From NCBI GenBank assembly GCA_024228355.1, contig JAAETN010000488.1, positions 1-36,843 on the forward strand: a stretch of 36,843 nucleotides of DNA, read 5' to 3'. Of this stretch, positions 9,613-16,850 are shown in pieces; the stretch's first letter is position 1; each line of letters starts with the position of its first letter. Under the pieces are notes generated by a model. That model was not told the origin of the DNA and did no database searches. It was given only the letters and a program-made list of their open reading frames with translations. Source of the stretch: Maribacter sp. (lineage in GTDB: Bacteria; Bacteroidota; Bacteroidia; Flavobacteriales; Flavobacteriaceae). The translations under genes were made by a program, and so were the position numbers.

Positions 9613-9700
9613 ATATAGAATATTTCAATCGAAATTTTGGCACGGTTATTACTATACTAAGGGGGCAAACACAATCTATGGACCGTACCTGAATCGAAGG

Positions 9701-9729
9701 CAAAAATAAGGATTAGACTTTATTTGCAA
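9701..9729 (-). promoter_or_regulatory. Promoter of the actABCDEF operon
   Basis: On the minus strand there is a -33 TTG (9727-9729, within TTTTGC), an 18-bp spacer and a -7 box TATTTTTG (9701-9708). This matches the Bacteroidota housekeeping consensus TTTG-N17/19-TAnnTTTG. Transcription would start near 9695, giving a leader of about 80 nt before the actA ATG at 9612. Confidence 0.7.
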
Positions 9730-9744
9730 AATGTTAAGGTTATG

Positions 9745-9765
9745 ATAATTATAATTTATAATTAT
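9745..9765. promoter_or_regulatory. A/T-only inverted repeat between divergent promoters
   Basis: ATAATTATA and TATAATTAT form a perfect 9-bp inverted repeat around a 3-bp centre. It lies 16 bp upstream of the actA -33 element and 41 bp upstream of the SPOR-gene -7 box, a place suited to a dimeric regulator. It contains only A and T, so chance is a real alternative in this AT-rich DNA. Confidence 0.25.
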
Positions 9766-9806
9766 TCTAAATAAAGTACAAAAGTTTTCAATAGCTTTTA
9801 ATAAAT

Positions 9807-9814
9807 TACTTTTG
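9807..9814 (+). promoter_or_regulatory. Promoter -7 box for the SPOR-domain gene
   Basis: TACTTTTG matches TAnnTTTG, 31 bp before the ATG at 9846. A TTTTC stretch about 18-19 bp upstream could serve as a degenerate -33 element. The start of transcription would be around 9821. Confidence 0.5.
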
Positions 9815-9845
9815 TAAAATTGTATACATATTACAAGGTTAAATC

Positions 9846-10214
9846 ATGAAATTACTAGTAGTTATAGCGTTTATCACCTTCACAGCGGCTGTGGGATTTG
9901 GACAGCAAGGGCAAATAAACATTGAACAAGATGACAAAATCGCTGAATTGTTGGATATTTACAAATCATCTAACGAAAGCCATGAGTACTACAGAATACA
10001 GGTAGGTTTTGGTTCTTATGCGAAAGCGCAAAGTATTAAAGAAAATGTTGAAATAGATTTTCCAGGATTAACTTCAAAGATAGATTTTGATTCACCAACC
10101 TATCGAGTTCGAATAGGTCGGTTTAAAACGAAACTTGAAGCCGAACGAAAATTCAAGGAGGTCAGGATTAAATATCCTGATGCGATGCTATTAAAACCAA
10201 AAAAATCGACTTGA
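9846..10214 (+). CDS. Small exported SPOR-domain protein
   Basis: A 122-residue protein with a signal peptide (LLVVIAFITFTAAVGFGQ, cleavage near residue 20) and, after a short linker, a single SPOR domain from about residue 50 to the end (YYRIQVGFGSYAKAQ, YRVRIGRFKTKLEAERKF). SPOR domains bind glycan strands of peptidoglycan stripped of stem peptides, often at division sites. This protein therefore probably acts in the periplasm on or near septal wall. It has no catalytic domain, and nothing but a linker joins the SPOR domain to the export signal. It is monocistronic, convergent with infB, and ends inside a terminator hairpin. The domain call is firm; the cellular role is inferred. Confidence 0.85.
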   Translation: MKLLVVIAFITFTAAVGFGQQGQINIEQDDKIAELLDIYKSSNESHEYYRIQVGFGSYAKAQSIKENVEIDFPGLTSKIDFDSPTYRVRIGRFKTKLEAERKFKEVRIKYPDAMLLKPKKST

Positions 10215-10230
10215 GAAAGCCGATTTTTTT
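10201..10230 (+). terminator. Rho-independent terminator overlapping the SPOR gene stop
   Basis: AAAAATCGACTT and AAGCCGATTTTT form a 12-bp stem with one A/C mismatch around a GAGA loop, followed by a T run. The TGA stop (10212-10214) lies in the loop. The run of A on the 5' side means it could also stop transcripts from infB, which ends at 10250. Confidence 0.75.
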
Positions 10231-10249
10231 TGCTCTTTACTAAATTGGA

Positions 10250-12949
10250 TTATTTTGATTTCAATTTCTTTTTAACGGCTACTTCTTGGAAGGCTTCTAC
10301 GATATCCAACTCTTTAATATCATTATAGTTTTTGATTTGTAGTCCGCAATCATAACCTTTTGATACTTCTTTAACATCGTCCTTAAAACGTTTTAAGGAT
10401 GCCAATTCACCCGTATAAATTACAACGCCATCACGAATCAATCGAATATTCGAGTTACGGAATATCTTCCCAATGGTTACCATACAACCTGCAATAGTTC
10501 CGACTTTGGATATTTTAAATGTCTCACGAATTTCTGCAGTACCTGTAATCTCCTCTTTCATCTCTGGAGAAAGCATACCTTCCATCGCATCTTTAAGATC
10601 ATTTATTGCATCGTAAATAATGGAATACATTCTAATATCAATCTCTTCTTTATCTGCAACCGTTCTAGCGTTGCCCATTGGCCTAACATTGAAACCAATA
10701 ATAACAGCATCTGAAGCCGAAGCCAAAAGGACGTCCGATTCAGTTATTGGGCCAACTCCCTTATGAATTATATTCACTTGAATTTCTTCTGTGGATAATT
10801 TCTGGAATGAATCGGTCAGTGCTTCTACAGAACCATCAACATCACCTTTGAGGATAATATTCAATTCCTTAAAGTCGCCCAGTGCAATACGTCTTCCAAT
10901 TTCATCCAAGGTAATATGACGTTGCGTTCTTACAGATTGCTCTCTTTGCAACTGCGATCTTCTAGTTGCAATTTGTTTAGCCTCACGTTCATCTTCCAGT
11001 ACATTAAATTTATCTCCCGCTTGCGGAGCTCCATCCAAACCTAGAATAGAGATAGGTGTTGAAGGTCCTACCTTGCTAATCTCCTTACCTCTTTCATCAT
11101 GCATGGCCTTTACCTTACCACTACAAGTACCGGCAAGTACGTAATCACCAATTTTTAAGGTACCTGCCTGCACTAATATTGTTGACACATAACCTTTTCC
11201 CTTATCCAAAAATGCCTCAACAACGGTGCCAGAAGCCAACTTATTAGGATTGGCCTTCAACTCAAGAAGTTCTGCTTCAAGCAGTACTTTTTCCAATAAT
11301 TCCTTGACACCTTCGCCCGTTTTGGCAGAAATATCATGGGACTGTATTTTACCACCCCAATCTTCGACCAACAAGTTCATATTGGCGAGACCTTCTTTAA
11401 TCTTCTCAGGATTGGCAGTTGGCCTATCTATTTTATTTATCGCAAAAACAATGGGTACGCCAGCCGCTTGGGCATGACTAATGGCCTCCTTGGTTTGCGG
11501 CATTATATCGTCATCCGCCGCTACTACAATTATTGCAATATCAGTTACCTGGGCCCCGCGAGCACGCATCGCTGTAAAGGCCTCATGACCTGGTGTATCC
11601 AGGAATGAAATTTTTTGACCGTCTGCCAATGTTACACCATATGCCCCAATATGTTGGGTTATACCCCCACTTTCGCCGGCTATCACATTCTCTTCTCGAA
11701 TATAATCGAGTAAGGAAGTTTTCCCGTGATCAACATGTCCCATAACGGTAACAATTGGTGCTCTTGGCAATAAATCTTCTGGTGCATCTTCTTCCTCAAA
11801 GATACTTTCCTCAATATCAGCAGTTACAAATTCCACCTCGTATCCGAACTCCTCTGCAACAATTGAAAGTGTTTCAGCATCCAATCTCTGGTTCATGGTC
11901 ACCATAATACCTAAAGACATACAAGCCGATATTATTTCTGTAGTACCAACATTCATCATGGTTGCAACCTCATTCGCAGTTACAAATTCTGTAACTTTAA
12001 GAGTTTTACTCTCAATTTCTTTCAACTCAAGATCAGCCTCAGTCTGTTGTCGGTGTTGATCCCTTTTATCTCTACGGTATTTGGCGCCTTTTCCTTTTTT
12101 GGATTTACCTTGAAGTTTTTCAAGTGTTTCCCGTACATGTTTCTGTACATCTTCCTCAGAGGGCTCAACCTTATTAACTGTTGCAAAACGCTTACCGCCT
12201 TTTCTGCTACCTGGCCCTCCACCTCTTCCTGGAGTACCCTTAGATGGTCCACTTCCAGGGCCGCTCACTATTCTTTTTCTCCTTTTCTTTCTATCAGAGC
12301 TGTCCGAAGAAGGTTTTGGCTCTTCTTTCTTTTTCTTGGGTTTATTAAATTTAGTAAGGTCAATCTTATCCCCTAATATCTTTGGGCCAGAAAGTTTTTT
12401 ATATTGTGTTGTGATTTTTTCATCTTCCTTAGGAGCTTCTTCAGTTTCTGCGGCTGCTTCTTCAACTTTCTTATCCTGAACTTTAGCTTCTGGGGCTTTC
12501 TCCGCTTTATCAACAGGAGGTACAGCTTCCTTGCTTACTTCAACTTTTACCTCCTCAGCGACAACTTTAGTCTTTTTCTTTGGGCTTAAGTCAATCTTAC
12601 CAACAGTTTTAGGTCCTGTCAATTCAGCTTTGGCCTTAATAACACGTCCAGCGGATTCAGCTCTTTTTTCACGGGCCAATCTTCGTTCTTCCTGCTCTTG
12701 TTCCAACTGCAATCTTAAGGCTTCTTTCTCCTTACGCTTTTCTTCACCAACTTCCTGAGAGGCAACTCTCTTGCTCATATCCGTCTGGAACTCATCCAAG
12801 AGCACTTGATGCACCTCTTCAGATATTTTAGTGGTTGGTCGTGCGTCAACATCATGTCCTTTTGACTTGAGAAAATCAACCGCCCTGTCCAAAGAAATAT
12901 TGAGTTCCCTTAGAACTTTGTTAAGCCTTATTGTTGCATTATCTGCCAT
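10250..12949 (-). CDS. infB: Translation initiation factor IF-2
   Basis: GTPase that places fMet-tRNA on the 30S subunit and promotes 50S joining. The 899-residue product starts with an IF2 N-terminal helical module (residues 1-55), followed by a long charged linker rich in Lys, Glu and Ala. It includes a Gly/Ser/Pro/Arg-rich basic stretch (about 232-253) and a second IF2_N module (about 315-365). The G domain begins near 400 with GHVDHGKT (G1), [11 protein letters not shown] (switch), DTPGHEAF (G3), NKID (G4) and SAKTGEG (G5). Domains II, III and the fMet-binding domain follow to the C-terminus. It is the third gene of rimP-nusA-infB, 42 bp after nusA. Length is typical for Bacteroidota. Confidence 0.98.
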   Translation of the reverse strand: MADNATIRLNKVLRELNISLDRAVDFLKSKGHDVDARPTTKISEEVHQVLLDEFQTDMSKRVASQEVGEEKRKEKEALRLQLEQEQEERRLAREKRAESAGRVIKAKAELTGPKTVGKIDLSPKKKTKVVAEEVKVEVSKEAVPPVDKAEKAPEAKVQDKKVEEAAAETEEAPKEDEKITTQYKKLSGPKILGDKIDLTKFNKPKKKKEEPKPSSDSSDRKKRRKRIVSGPGSGPSKGTPGRGGGPGSRKGGKRFATVNKVEPSEEDVQKHVRETLEKLQGKSKKGKGAKYRRDKRDQHRQQTEADLELKEIESKTLKVTEFVTANEVATMMNVGTTEIISACMSLGIMVTMNQRLDAETLSIVAEEFGYEVEFVTADIEESIFEEEDAPEDLLPRAPIVTVMGHVDHGKTSLLDYIREENVIAGESGGITQHIGAYGVTLADGQKISFLDTPGHEAFTAMRARGAQVTDIAIIVVAADDDIMPQTKEAISHAQAAGVPIVFAINKIDRPTANPEKIKEGLANMNLLVEDWGGKIQSHDISAKTGEGVKELLEKVLLEAELLELKANPNKLASGTVVEAFLDKGKGYVSTILVQAGTLKIGDYVLAGTCSGKVKAMHDERGKEISKVGPSTPISILGLDGAPQAGDKFNVLEDEREAKQIATRRSQLQREQSVRTQRHITLDEIGRRIALGDFKELNIILKGDVDGSVEALTDSFQKLSTEEIQVNIIHKGVGPITESDVLLASASDAVIIGFNVRPMGNARTVADKEEIDIRMYSIIYDAINDLKDAMEGMLSPEMKEEITGTAEIRETFKISKVGTIAGCMVTIGKIFRNSNIRLIRDGVVIYTGELASLKRFKDDVKEVSKGYDCGLQIKNYNDIKELDIVEAFQEVAVKKKLKSK

Positions 12950-12991
12950 AAATACTAATTCCTAATTCTATAAACTGTTGCTAATATATAG

Positions 12992-14224
12992 CTAATCTTC
13001 TAATTCTTCTTTTAGTATACGTACAACTTCAGAAATTGTTTCCTCTTCCAAATCAGTTCTTTTTACAAGATCATCTACATCTTGCTCCAATACACTTCTA
13101 GCGGTATCCATACCTATTTTCTTGAATTCTTCGATAATCCAGGCATCGATTTCATCAGAGAATTCAGTCAATTCAACATCTTCCTCCACGCCTTCACGGA
13201 ATACATCTATTTCATAACCAGTTAGTTGACCGGCCAATCTAATATTATGACCTCCCCTACCAATGGCTTTGGAAACCTCCTCAGGTCTTAAATACACCTG
13301 TGCCGTCATTTTCTCATCGTTCAGTTTAACGGATGAAACCCTAGCCGGACTCAAAGCCCTTGTTACCAACAACTGTGGATTATTCGTCCAGTTGATAACA
13401 TCTATATTCTCATTTCCCAATTCCCTTACAATACCATGAATACGAGAGCCTTTCATCCCCACACATGCACCTACGGGATCAATACGATCATCATAAGAAT
13501 CTACAGCTACTTTGGCCTTTTCACCTGGAATACGAACTGCTTTTTTAATAGTTATCAATCCGTCAAAAACTTCAGGTATTTCCTGGAAGAAAAGTTGTTC
13601 CAAAAAGCGTGGGGAGCTTCTAGACATTATTATTGAAGGTTTGTTGCCCTTTAGCTCAACACTTTCTATAATGCCCCGTACATTATCACCTTTTCTAAAA
13701 AAGTCAGAAGGAATCTGTCTGTCTTTTGGTAAAATAATCTCGTTGCCTTCATCATCTAATAGAATAACTGCCTTATGTCTTATATGATGAACTTCAGCCG
13801 TATATATCTCACCTTCTAAATCTTTGAACTGCTTATATATAGTAGTATTATCATGCTCATGGATTTTAGAGATCAAGTTTTGACGCAAAGCCAAAATTGC
13901 CCTTCTTCCTAAATCGATCAATTTAACCTCTTCAGAAACATCTTCACCAACTTCAAAATCTGGCTCGATCTTCTGAGCTTCAGAAAGTGATATCTCCTCA
14001 TTTGGTTCCTCAACCTCACCATCTTCAACGACGATACGATTTCTCCAAATTTCCAAATCCCCTTTATCTGGATTTATAATAATATCGAAATTCTCATCAG
14101 AACCGAATTTCTTTTTGAGTGCGTTCCTAAAAACATCTTCCAAAATCGCCATTAGCGTAACCCTATCTATAAACTTATCGTCTTTAAATTCCGAGAAAGA
14201 TTCAATCAGCGCAATATTTTCCAT
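12992..14224 (-). CDS. nusA: Transcription elongation/termination factor NusA
   Basis: RNA polymerase-binding factor that modulates pausing, termination and antitermination. The 410-residue product contains the N-terminal polymerase-binding domain (1-130), an S1 domain (about 134-200, EGEIYTAEVHHIRHKAVILL), then two KH domains (about 205-350; GACVGMKGSRIHGIVRELG and AIGRGGHNIRLAGQLTGYEI). It ends with a short acidic C-terminal region and lacks the two full acidic repeats found in E. coli NusA, which is normal outside Proteobacteria. It follows rimP by 13 bp. Confidence 0.97.
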   Translation of the reverse strand: MENIALIESFSEFKDDKFIDRVTLMAILEDVFRNALKKKFGSDENFDIIINPDKGDLEIWRNRIVVEDGEVEEPNEEISLSEAQKIEPDFEVGEDVSEEVKLIDLGRRAILALRQNLISKIHEHDNTTIYKQFKDLEGEIYTAEVHHIRHKAVILLDDEGNEIILPKDRQIPSDFFRKGDNVRGIIESVELKGNKPSIIMSRSSPRFLEQLFFQEIPEVFDGLITIKKAVRIPGEKAKVAVDSYDDRIDPVGACVGMKGSRIHGIVRELGNENIDVINWTNNPQLLVTRALSPARVSSVKLNDEKMTAQVYLRPEEVSKAIGRGGHNIRLAGQLTGYEIDVFREGVEEDVELTEFSDEIDAWIIEEFKKIGMDTARSVLEQDVDDLVKRTDLEEETISEVVRILKEELED

Positions 14225-14237
14225 CTTTGTACTACAA

Positions 14238-14699
14238 TTAAAATTTTAATATAACTTTTGCTTCCTTTATATCAGAAAAGGTAATTTCCTTTTTTTTCTG
14301 AACGGTAGTCTTCCCTTTTCCTATGGGTTTGGGTTCCCTTGCTTTCCATTCCAAAACAATACCGTTTTCATGGGCACTAGTAAGGTTACCTTCATAAATA
14401 TCTTCCGATGTCAATACTTTTACCTTTCTGCCAACATTTTTTTTATACTGACGGGGATTTACCATCGGTGATGCGGCCCCTGCGGATGTCACGGTCAAGG
14501 AAAAATCTTCCACTTCCCTATCCAGATTATGCTCTATCGCCCGGCTAACCTTCATGCAGTCCTGAACACTAACACCTTGATCACCATCCAATACCACATT
14601 GATACTATTGTCCGCACCCATGGTAAAATCAATCAAAAAAAGAGATTTGTCCAAACTCAGGGCGTTGTTCAACAGGGTTTTAACTTTGTCCTTCAACAT
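14238..14699 (-). CDS. rimP: Ribosome maturation factor RimP
   Basis: 30S assembly factor needed for maturation of the small subunit. From the ATG at 14699 the product is 153 residues, normal for the family, with the N-terminal alpha/beta domain (SLFLIDFTMGADNSINVVLD, then GVSVQDCMKVSRAIE) and the C-terminal SH3-like domain (KKNVGRKVKVLTSEDIYEG). The frame runs upstream to an ATG at 14726, but that codon lies inside a strong hairpin and adds a hydrophobic peptide foreign to the family, so 14699 is preferred. It is the first gene of rimP-nusA-infB, driven by the TATATTTG promoter upstream. Confidence 0.93.
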   Translation of the reverse strand: MLKDKVKTLLNNALSLDKSLFLIDFTMGADNSINVVLDGDQGVSVQDCMKVSRAIEHNLDREVEDFSLTVTSAGAASPMVNPRQYKKNVGRKVKVLTSEDIYEGNLTSAHENGIVLEWKAREPKPIGKGKTTVQKKKEITFSDIKEAKVILKF

Positions 14700-14716
14700 A
14701 ACTATTAGTAACAAAA

Positions 14717-14737
14717 GAGGGGACAAATTGTCCCCTC
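14717..14737 (-). promoter_or_regulatory. Strong hairpin in the rimP leader, possible attenuator
   Basis: GAGGGGAC and GTCCCCTC form a perfect 8-bp, GC-rich stem around a 5-nt A/T centre. On the minus-strand transcript it is followed directly by TTTTGTT and then, 18 nt after the hairpin, by the rimP ATG. It resembles an intrinsic terminator placed between promoter and first gene, hence a possible attenuator, or a structure controlling initiation. It is only about 25 nt downstream of the predicted transcription start. Confidence 0.55.
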
Positions 14738-14766
14738 ATGAATACCTAAATATCCTTTCAGTGGTG

Positions 14767-14797
14767 CAAATATACAACAATTTACATTCTACAACAA
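14767..14797 (-). promoter_or_regulatory. Promoter of rimP-nusA-infB
   Basis: On the minus strand a -33 region TTGTTG (14792-14797), a spacer of about 17-20 bp and a -7 box TATATTTG (14767-14774) match the Bacteroidota consensus very well. Transcription should start near 14760, about 60 nt before the rimP ATG. Confidence 0.75.
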
Positions 14798-14891
14798 GCT
14801 AATTTTCAAGATACGATGGTTAATTCACCCCAATTACACCAAGTAATAATTAAGTATTATTTTTAGTGCTAAAGACAACAACCTGAAACCA

Positions 14892-16232
14892 ATGGAAATT
14901 CTCTCATCCTACAACCTAATTATAGGAGCTTCAATTATCGTAATACTCTCATTCTGGTTTAATGGGGTATCTAAAAAGACCAATATACCATCTGTACTTA
15001 TGCTTATTGTACTGGGCATAATATTACAATATGTACTGGATTATTTTGTGCCAGAAATGCCTGAATTTGATGGTGCCCTCGAAATATTGGGCATCGTAGG
15101 ATTGATTATGATCGTGTTGGAAGCCGCTTTGGAACTTGAACTTAAAAAAGAAAAAATAATCCCGATTCTAAAGGCAATGGCAATCGCCTTGGTCGGTCTT
15201 GTTGGCTCGGCATGGGTAGCTGCACTTATAATATATCAATTCATACCCGAAATGACCATGCAGTCGGCATGGCTTTACGCCACACCATTGTCCATATTAT
15301 CTAGCGCCATAATTATTCCGAGTGTGAGTGGGCTTTCGGAAACAAAAAAGGAGTTCCACATTTACGAAAGCACCTTTTCTGACATAATGGGCATTATGAT
15401 GTTCTACTTTTTAATTGGTGGTTTGAACCCTGCCGAGGATACTGGAGCATCAGGTTTTGCCATAAATCTATTAATCACTGTGGTCATTGCATTGGCGGCG
15501 AGCTATGCAATTATCCTGATTTTTCAACGAATAAAGAGTCCGGCAAAATTGTTTTTACTGATTGCCGTACTCCTACTGCTATATGCCATTGGGAAAAAAT
15601 TCCATCTTTCTTCCTTGATTATTATATTGATTTTCGGATTGGTTATAGCTAATGTAAAATTATTCTTTCCAGGTAAATTTGCTGCTTTTCTAGAGAATGA
15701 AAAAGTGAATCAGATATATCATGAATTACACATCATCACGCTCGAAACAGCCTTTATAGTCCGCACCTTTTTCTTTGTGATTTTTGGGATTACAATTGTT
15801 ATTTCATCATTGTATAGTTTAAGTGTGGCCTTGGTCAGTATTTTGATCATTATCTCGATTTATGCAATACGATTTGTAATACTCCGTACATTTTTTGGTA
15901 GTGATATTATGCCGCAATTGTTTATTGCTCCCCGTGGTCTGATTACAGTGCTACTATTTTATGCTATACCGAAAGAGGCCCAAGTAGCGACTTTTGAATC
16001 TGGAATCTTATTATTTGTTATCATAGGTACAAGTCTCATTATGACCTGGGTTATGATCAAAGAGGGCAAAAAGATGGGAACCTTATTGGATGAGGATCTA
16101 TCTGATGACAATATCATGGAAATTGAGACTGAAGAAACCAAAACTATTGATTTGAAAATCACAAACCCCGTTGAGAAAGAGAAAGGAATTTTAGGTGAAT
16201 TGGATTCTGACTCTGAATTATCGAATGAGTAA
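14892..16232 (+). CDS. Cation:proton antiporter (CPA1/NhaP-like)
   Basis: Integral membrane Na+ (or K+)/H+ exchanger. The 446-residue product has about 12 hydrophobic segments from residue 8 to about 395, with the family pattern NIPSVLMLIVLGIILQ near the start, and a charged region in the core (LSGLSETKKEFHIYESTFSD) where CPA antiporters carry their ion-binding acidic residues. An acidic cytoplasmic tail covers the last 50 residues (DEDLSDDNIMEIETEE). It is divergent from rimP and stands alone. The substrate ion cannot be read from sequence. A near-consensus TATTTTTA at 14858-14865 may be its -7 box. Confidence 0.85.
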   Translation: MEILSSYNLIIGASIIVILSFWFNGVSKKTNIPSVLMLIVLGIILQYVLDYFVPEMPEFDGALEILGIVGLIMIVLEAALELELKKEKIIPILKAMAIALVGLVGSAWVAALIIYQFIPEMTMQSAWLYATPLSILSSAIIIPSVSGLSETKKEFHIYESTFSDIMGIMMFYFLIGGLNPAEDTGASGFAINLLITVVIALAASYAIILIFQRIKSPAKLFLLIAVLLLLYAIGKKFHLSSLIIILIFGLVIANVKLFFPGKFAAFLENEKVNQIYHELHIITLETAFIVRTFFFVIFGITIVISSLYSLSVALVSILIIISIYAIRFVILRTFFGSDIMPQLFIAPRGLITVLLFYAIPKEAQVATFESGILLFVIIGTSLIMTWVMIKEGKKMGTLLDEDLSDDNIMEIETEETKTIDLKITNPVEKEKGILGELDSDSELSNE

Positions 16233-16254
16233 CTTCATCTTGGTATATAAGAAT

Positions 16255-16303
16255 TCCCAACATCGAAAACATCGGGATTGTTTTAATTTAGCCGTTGGCC
16301 TAC
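16255..16303 (-). repeat. Degenerate tRNA-Gln tail plus terminator, unit A
   Basis: On the minus strand, GTAGGCCAACG (16293-16303) repeats the last bases of the acceptor arm of tRNA-Gln and its flank. It is followed after 17 nt by a terminator-like hairpin, UCCCGAUGU / AUGUUGGGA around a UUUCG loop (16255-16277). The stem uses G-U pairs that form only in minus-strand RNA, so its orientation matches the tRNA. Nothing else of a tRNA remains. Confidence 0.7.
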
Positions 16304-16311
16304 CCCACCTT

Positions 16312-16400
16312 CACTTCGTTTCGGACGGGCAAGTACGACTTCCTTCGACTCCCATGCCCGAGGCAGGCGGGCGCTCAGGATAAACTTCTCGTCCTAGCTT
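16312..16400. repeat. GC-rich intergenic repeat, copy 1, with nested palindrome
   Basis: A GC-rich block in AT-rich DNA containing CTTCGACTCC...GCTCAGGATAAACTTCTCG, a word pattern I associate with short dispersed intergenic repeats of marine flavobacteria. It is interrupted by a palindrome GCCCG-AGGCAGG-CGGGC (16356-16372). Copy 2 at 16477-16517 shares the CTTCG/GCTC/CTTCTCG framework. No coding potential is evident. Confidence 0.5.
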
Positions 16401-16412
16401 AATAGTAAAAAT

Positions 16413-16476
16413 CAAAAAATCCCAACATCAATAGACATCGGGATTATCTCAAAATTTTCGTTGGCCTACTAGGACT
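16413..16476 (-). repeat. Degenerate tRNA-Gln tail plus terminator, unit B
   Basis: Positions 16457-16476 are identical over 20 bases to 16561-16580, the 3' end of the intact tRNA-Gln (T-arm 3' strand, acceptor 3' strand and the first flanking bases). On the minus strand this tail is followed by AATCCCGATGT / ACATTGGGATT-type pairing (16418-16445, G-U pairs in the stem) and a run of T, a rho-independent terminator. The 5' part of the tRNA is absent and replaced by GC-rich repeat sequence. Confidence 0.75.
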
Positions 16477-16517
16477 TACCTCGTCTTCGCTCGGCACAGG
16501 CTTCTCGCCCCAGTCTA
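16477..16517. repeat. GC-rich intergenic repeat, copy 2
   Basis: Contains CGTCTTCGCTCGGCACAGG and CTTCTCGCCCCAGTCTAG, a diverged and shorter version of the block at 16312-16400, in the same orientation and in the same place relative to a tRNA-tail fragment. It lacks the nested palindrome of copy 1. Confidence 0.4.
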
Positions 16518-16522
16518 GTTCC

Positions 16523-16552
16523 AAAAGAAAATCCCAGTAAAACTACTGGGAT
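16523..16552 (-). terminator. Rho-independent terminator of tRNA-Gln
   Basis: On the minus strand ATCCCAGTA and TACTGGGAT form a perfect 9-bp stem around a 4-nt loop (16531-16552), followed by TTTTCTTTT. It begins 13 nt after the end of the tRNA, so it ends the tRNA-Gln transcript. Confidence 0.85.
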
Positions 16553-16564
16553 CATCCAACTTCG

Positions 16565-16636
16565 TTGGCCTACTAGGACTCGAACCTAGAACGACTGGAC
16601 CAAAACCAGCTGTGTTGCCAATTACACCATAGGCCA
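16565..16636 (-). tRNA. tRNA-Gln (anticodon TTG)
   Basis: The minus strand folds as a cloverleaf: acceptor TGGCCTA/TAGGCCA, with the U1-A72 pair typical of tRNA-Gln, U8, a D-arm, an anticodon arm GCTGG-TTTTGGT-CCAGT with TTG at positions 34-36, and a T-arm CTAGG-TTCGAGT-CCTAG. The discriminator base is A. CCA is not encoded. The promoter and terminator are both recognisable, and the gene appears intact. Confidence 0.95.
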
Positions 16637-16698
16637 TTACCTTGTCTAAAGTGAAAAATCCCGGAATACCAAGATATGCATTTCAGCATTAGAGCGTG

Positions 16699-16728
16699 CA
16701 AATTTAAGACAAAGTTTGGTTTGCGCAA
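16699..16728 (-). promoter_or_regulatory. Promoter of tRNA-Gln
   Basis: On the minus strand -33 TTG (16726-16728, within TTTGCGC), a 19-bp spacer and -7 TAAATTTG (16699-16706) match the Bacteroidota consensus. The predicted start near 16692 gives a 5' leader of about 55 nt before the tRNA. Confidence 0.65.
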
Positions 16729-16850
16729 ACAATTTTGAAAACATTCATCCAAAAAAAAGAGCGCTAAATGCTGTTAAAGGTTTATCAAAAATATATGAGC
16801 ATATCTATATTAATTACTAAATTCGCCCATCAGGTAAAACCACGTATTGC

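Noticed and set aside
9515-9703. Minus-strand open frame of 62 codons over the actA start and leader
   Set aside because: Overlaps the actA signal peptide in another frame and covers most of the predicted leader; product rich in Cys/Phe without recognisable domain.
14700-14726. N-terminal extension of RimP from the ATG at 14726
   Set aside because: The start would lie within the GC-rich hairpin and adds a hydrophobic peptide not seen in RimP.
16195-16383. Plus-strand open frame across the antiporter 3' end and the repeat block
   Set aside because: Made of the antiporter tail in another frame plus repeat sequence; no coding signal.
16251-16580. Possible CRISPR-like array because of repeated short motifs
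   Set aside because: Only three uneven units, repeats are tRNA tails and terminators, no uniform spacers and no cas genes.
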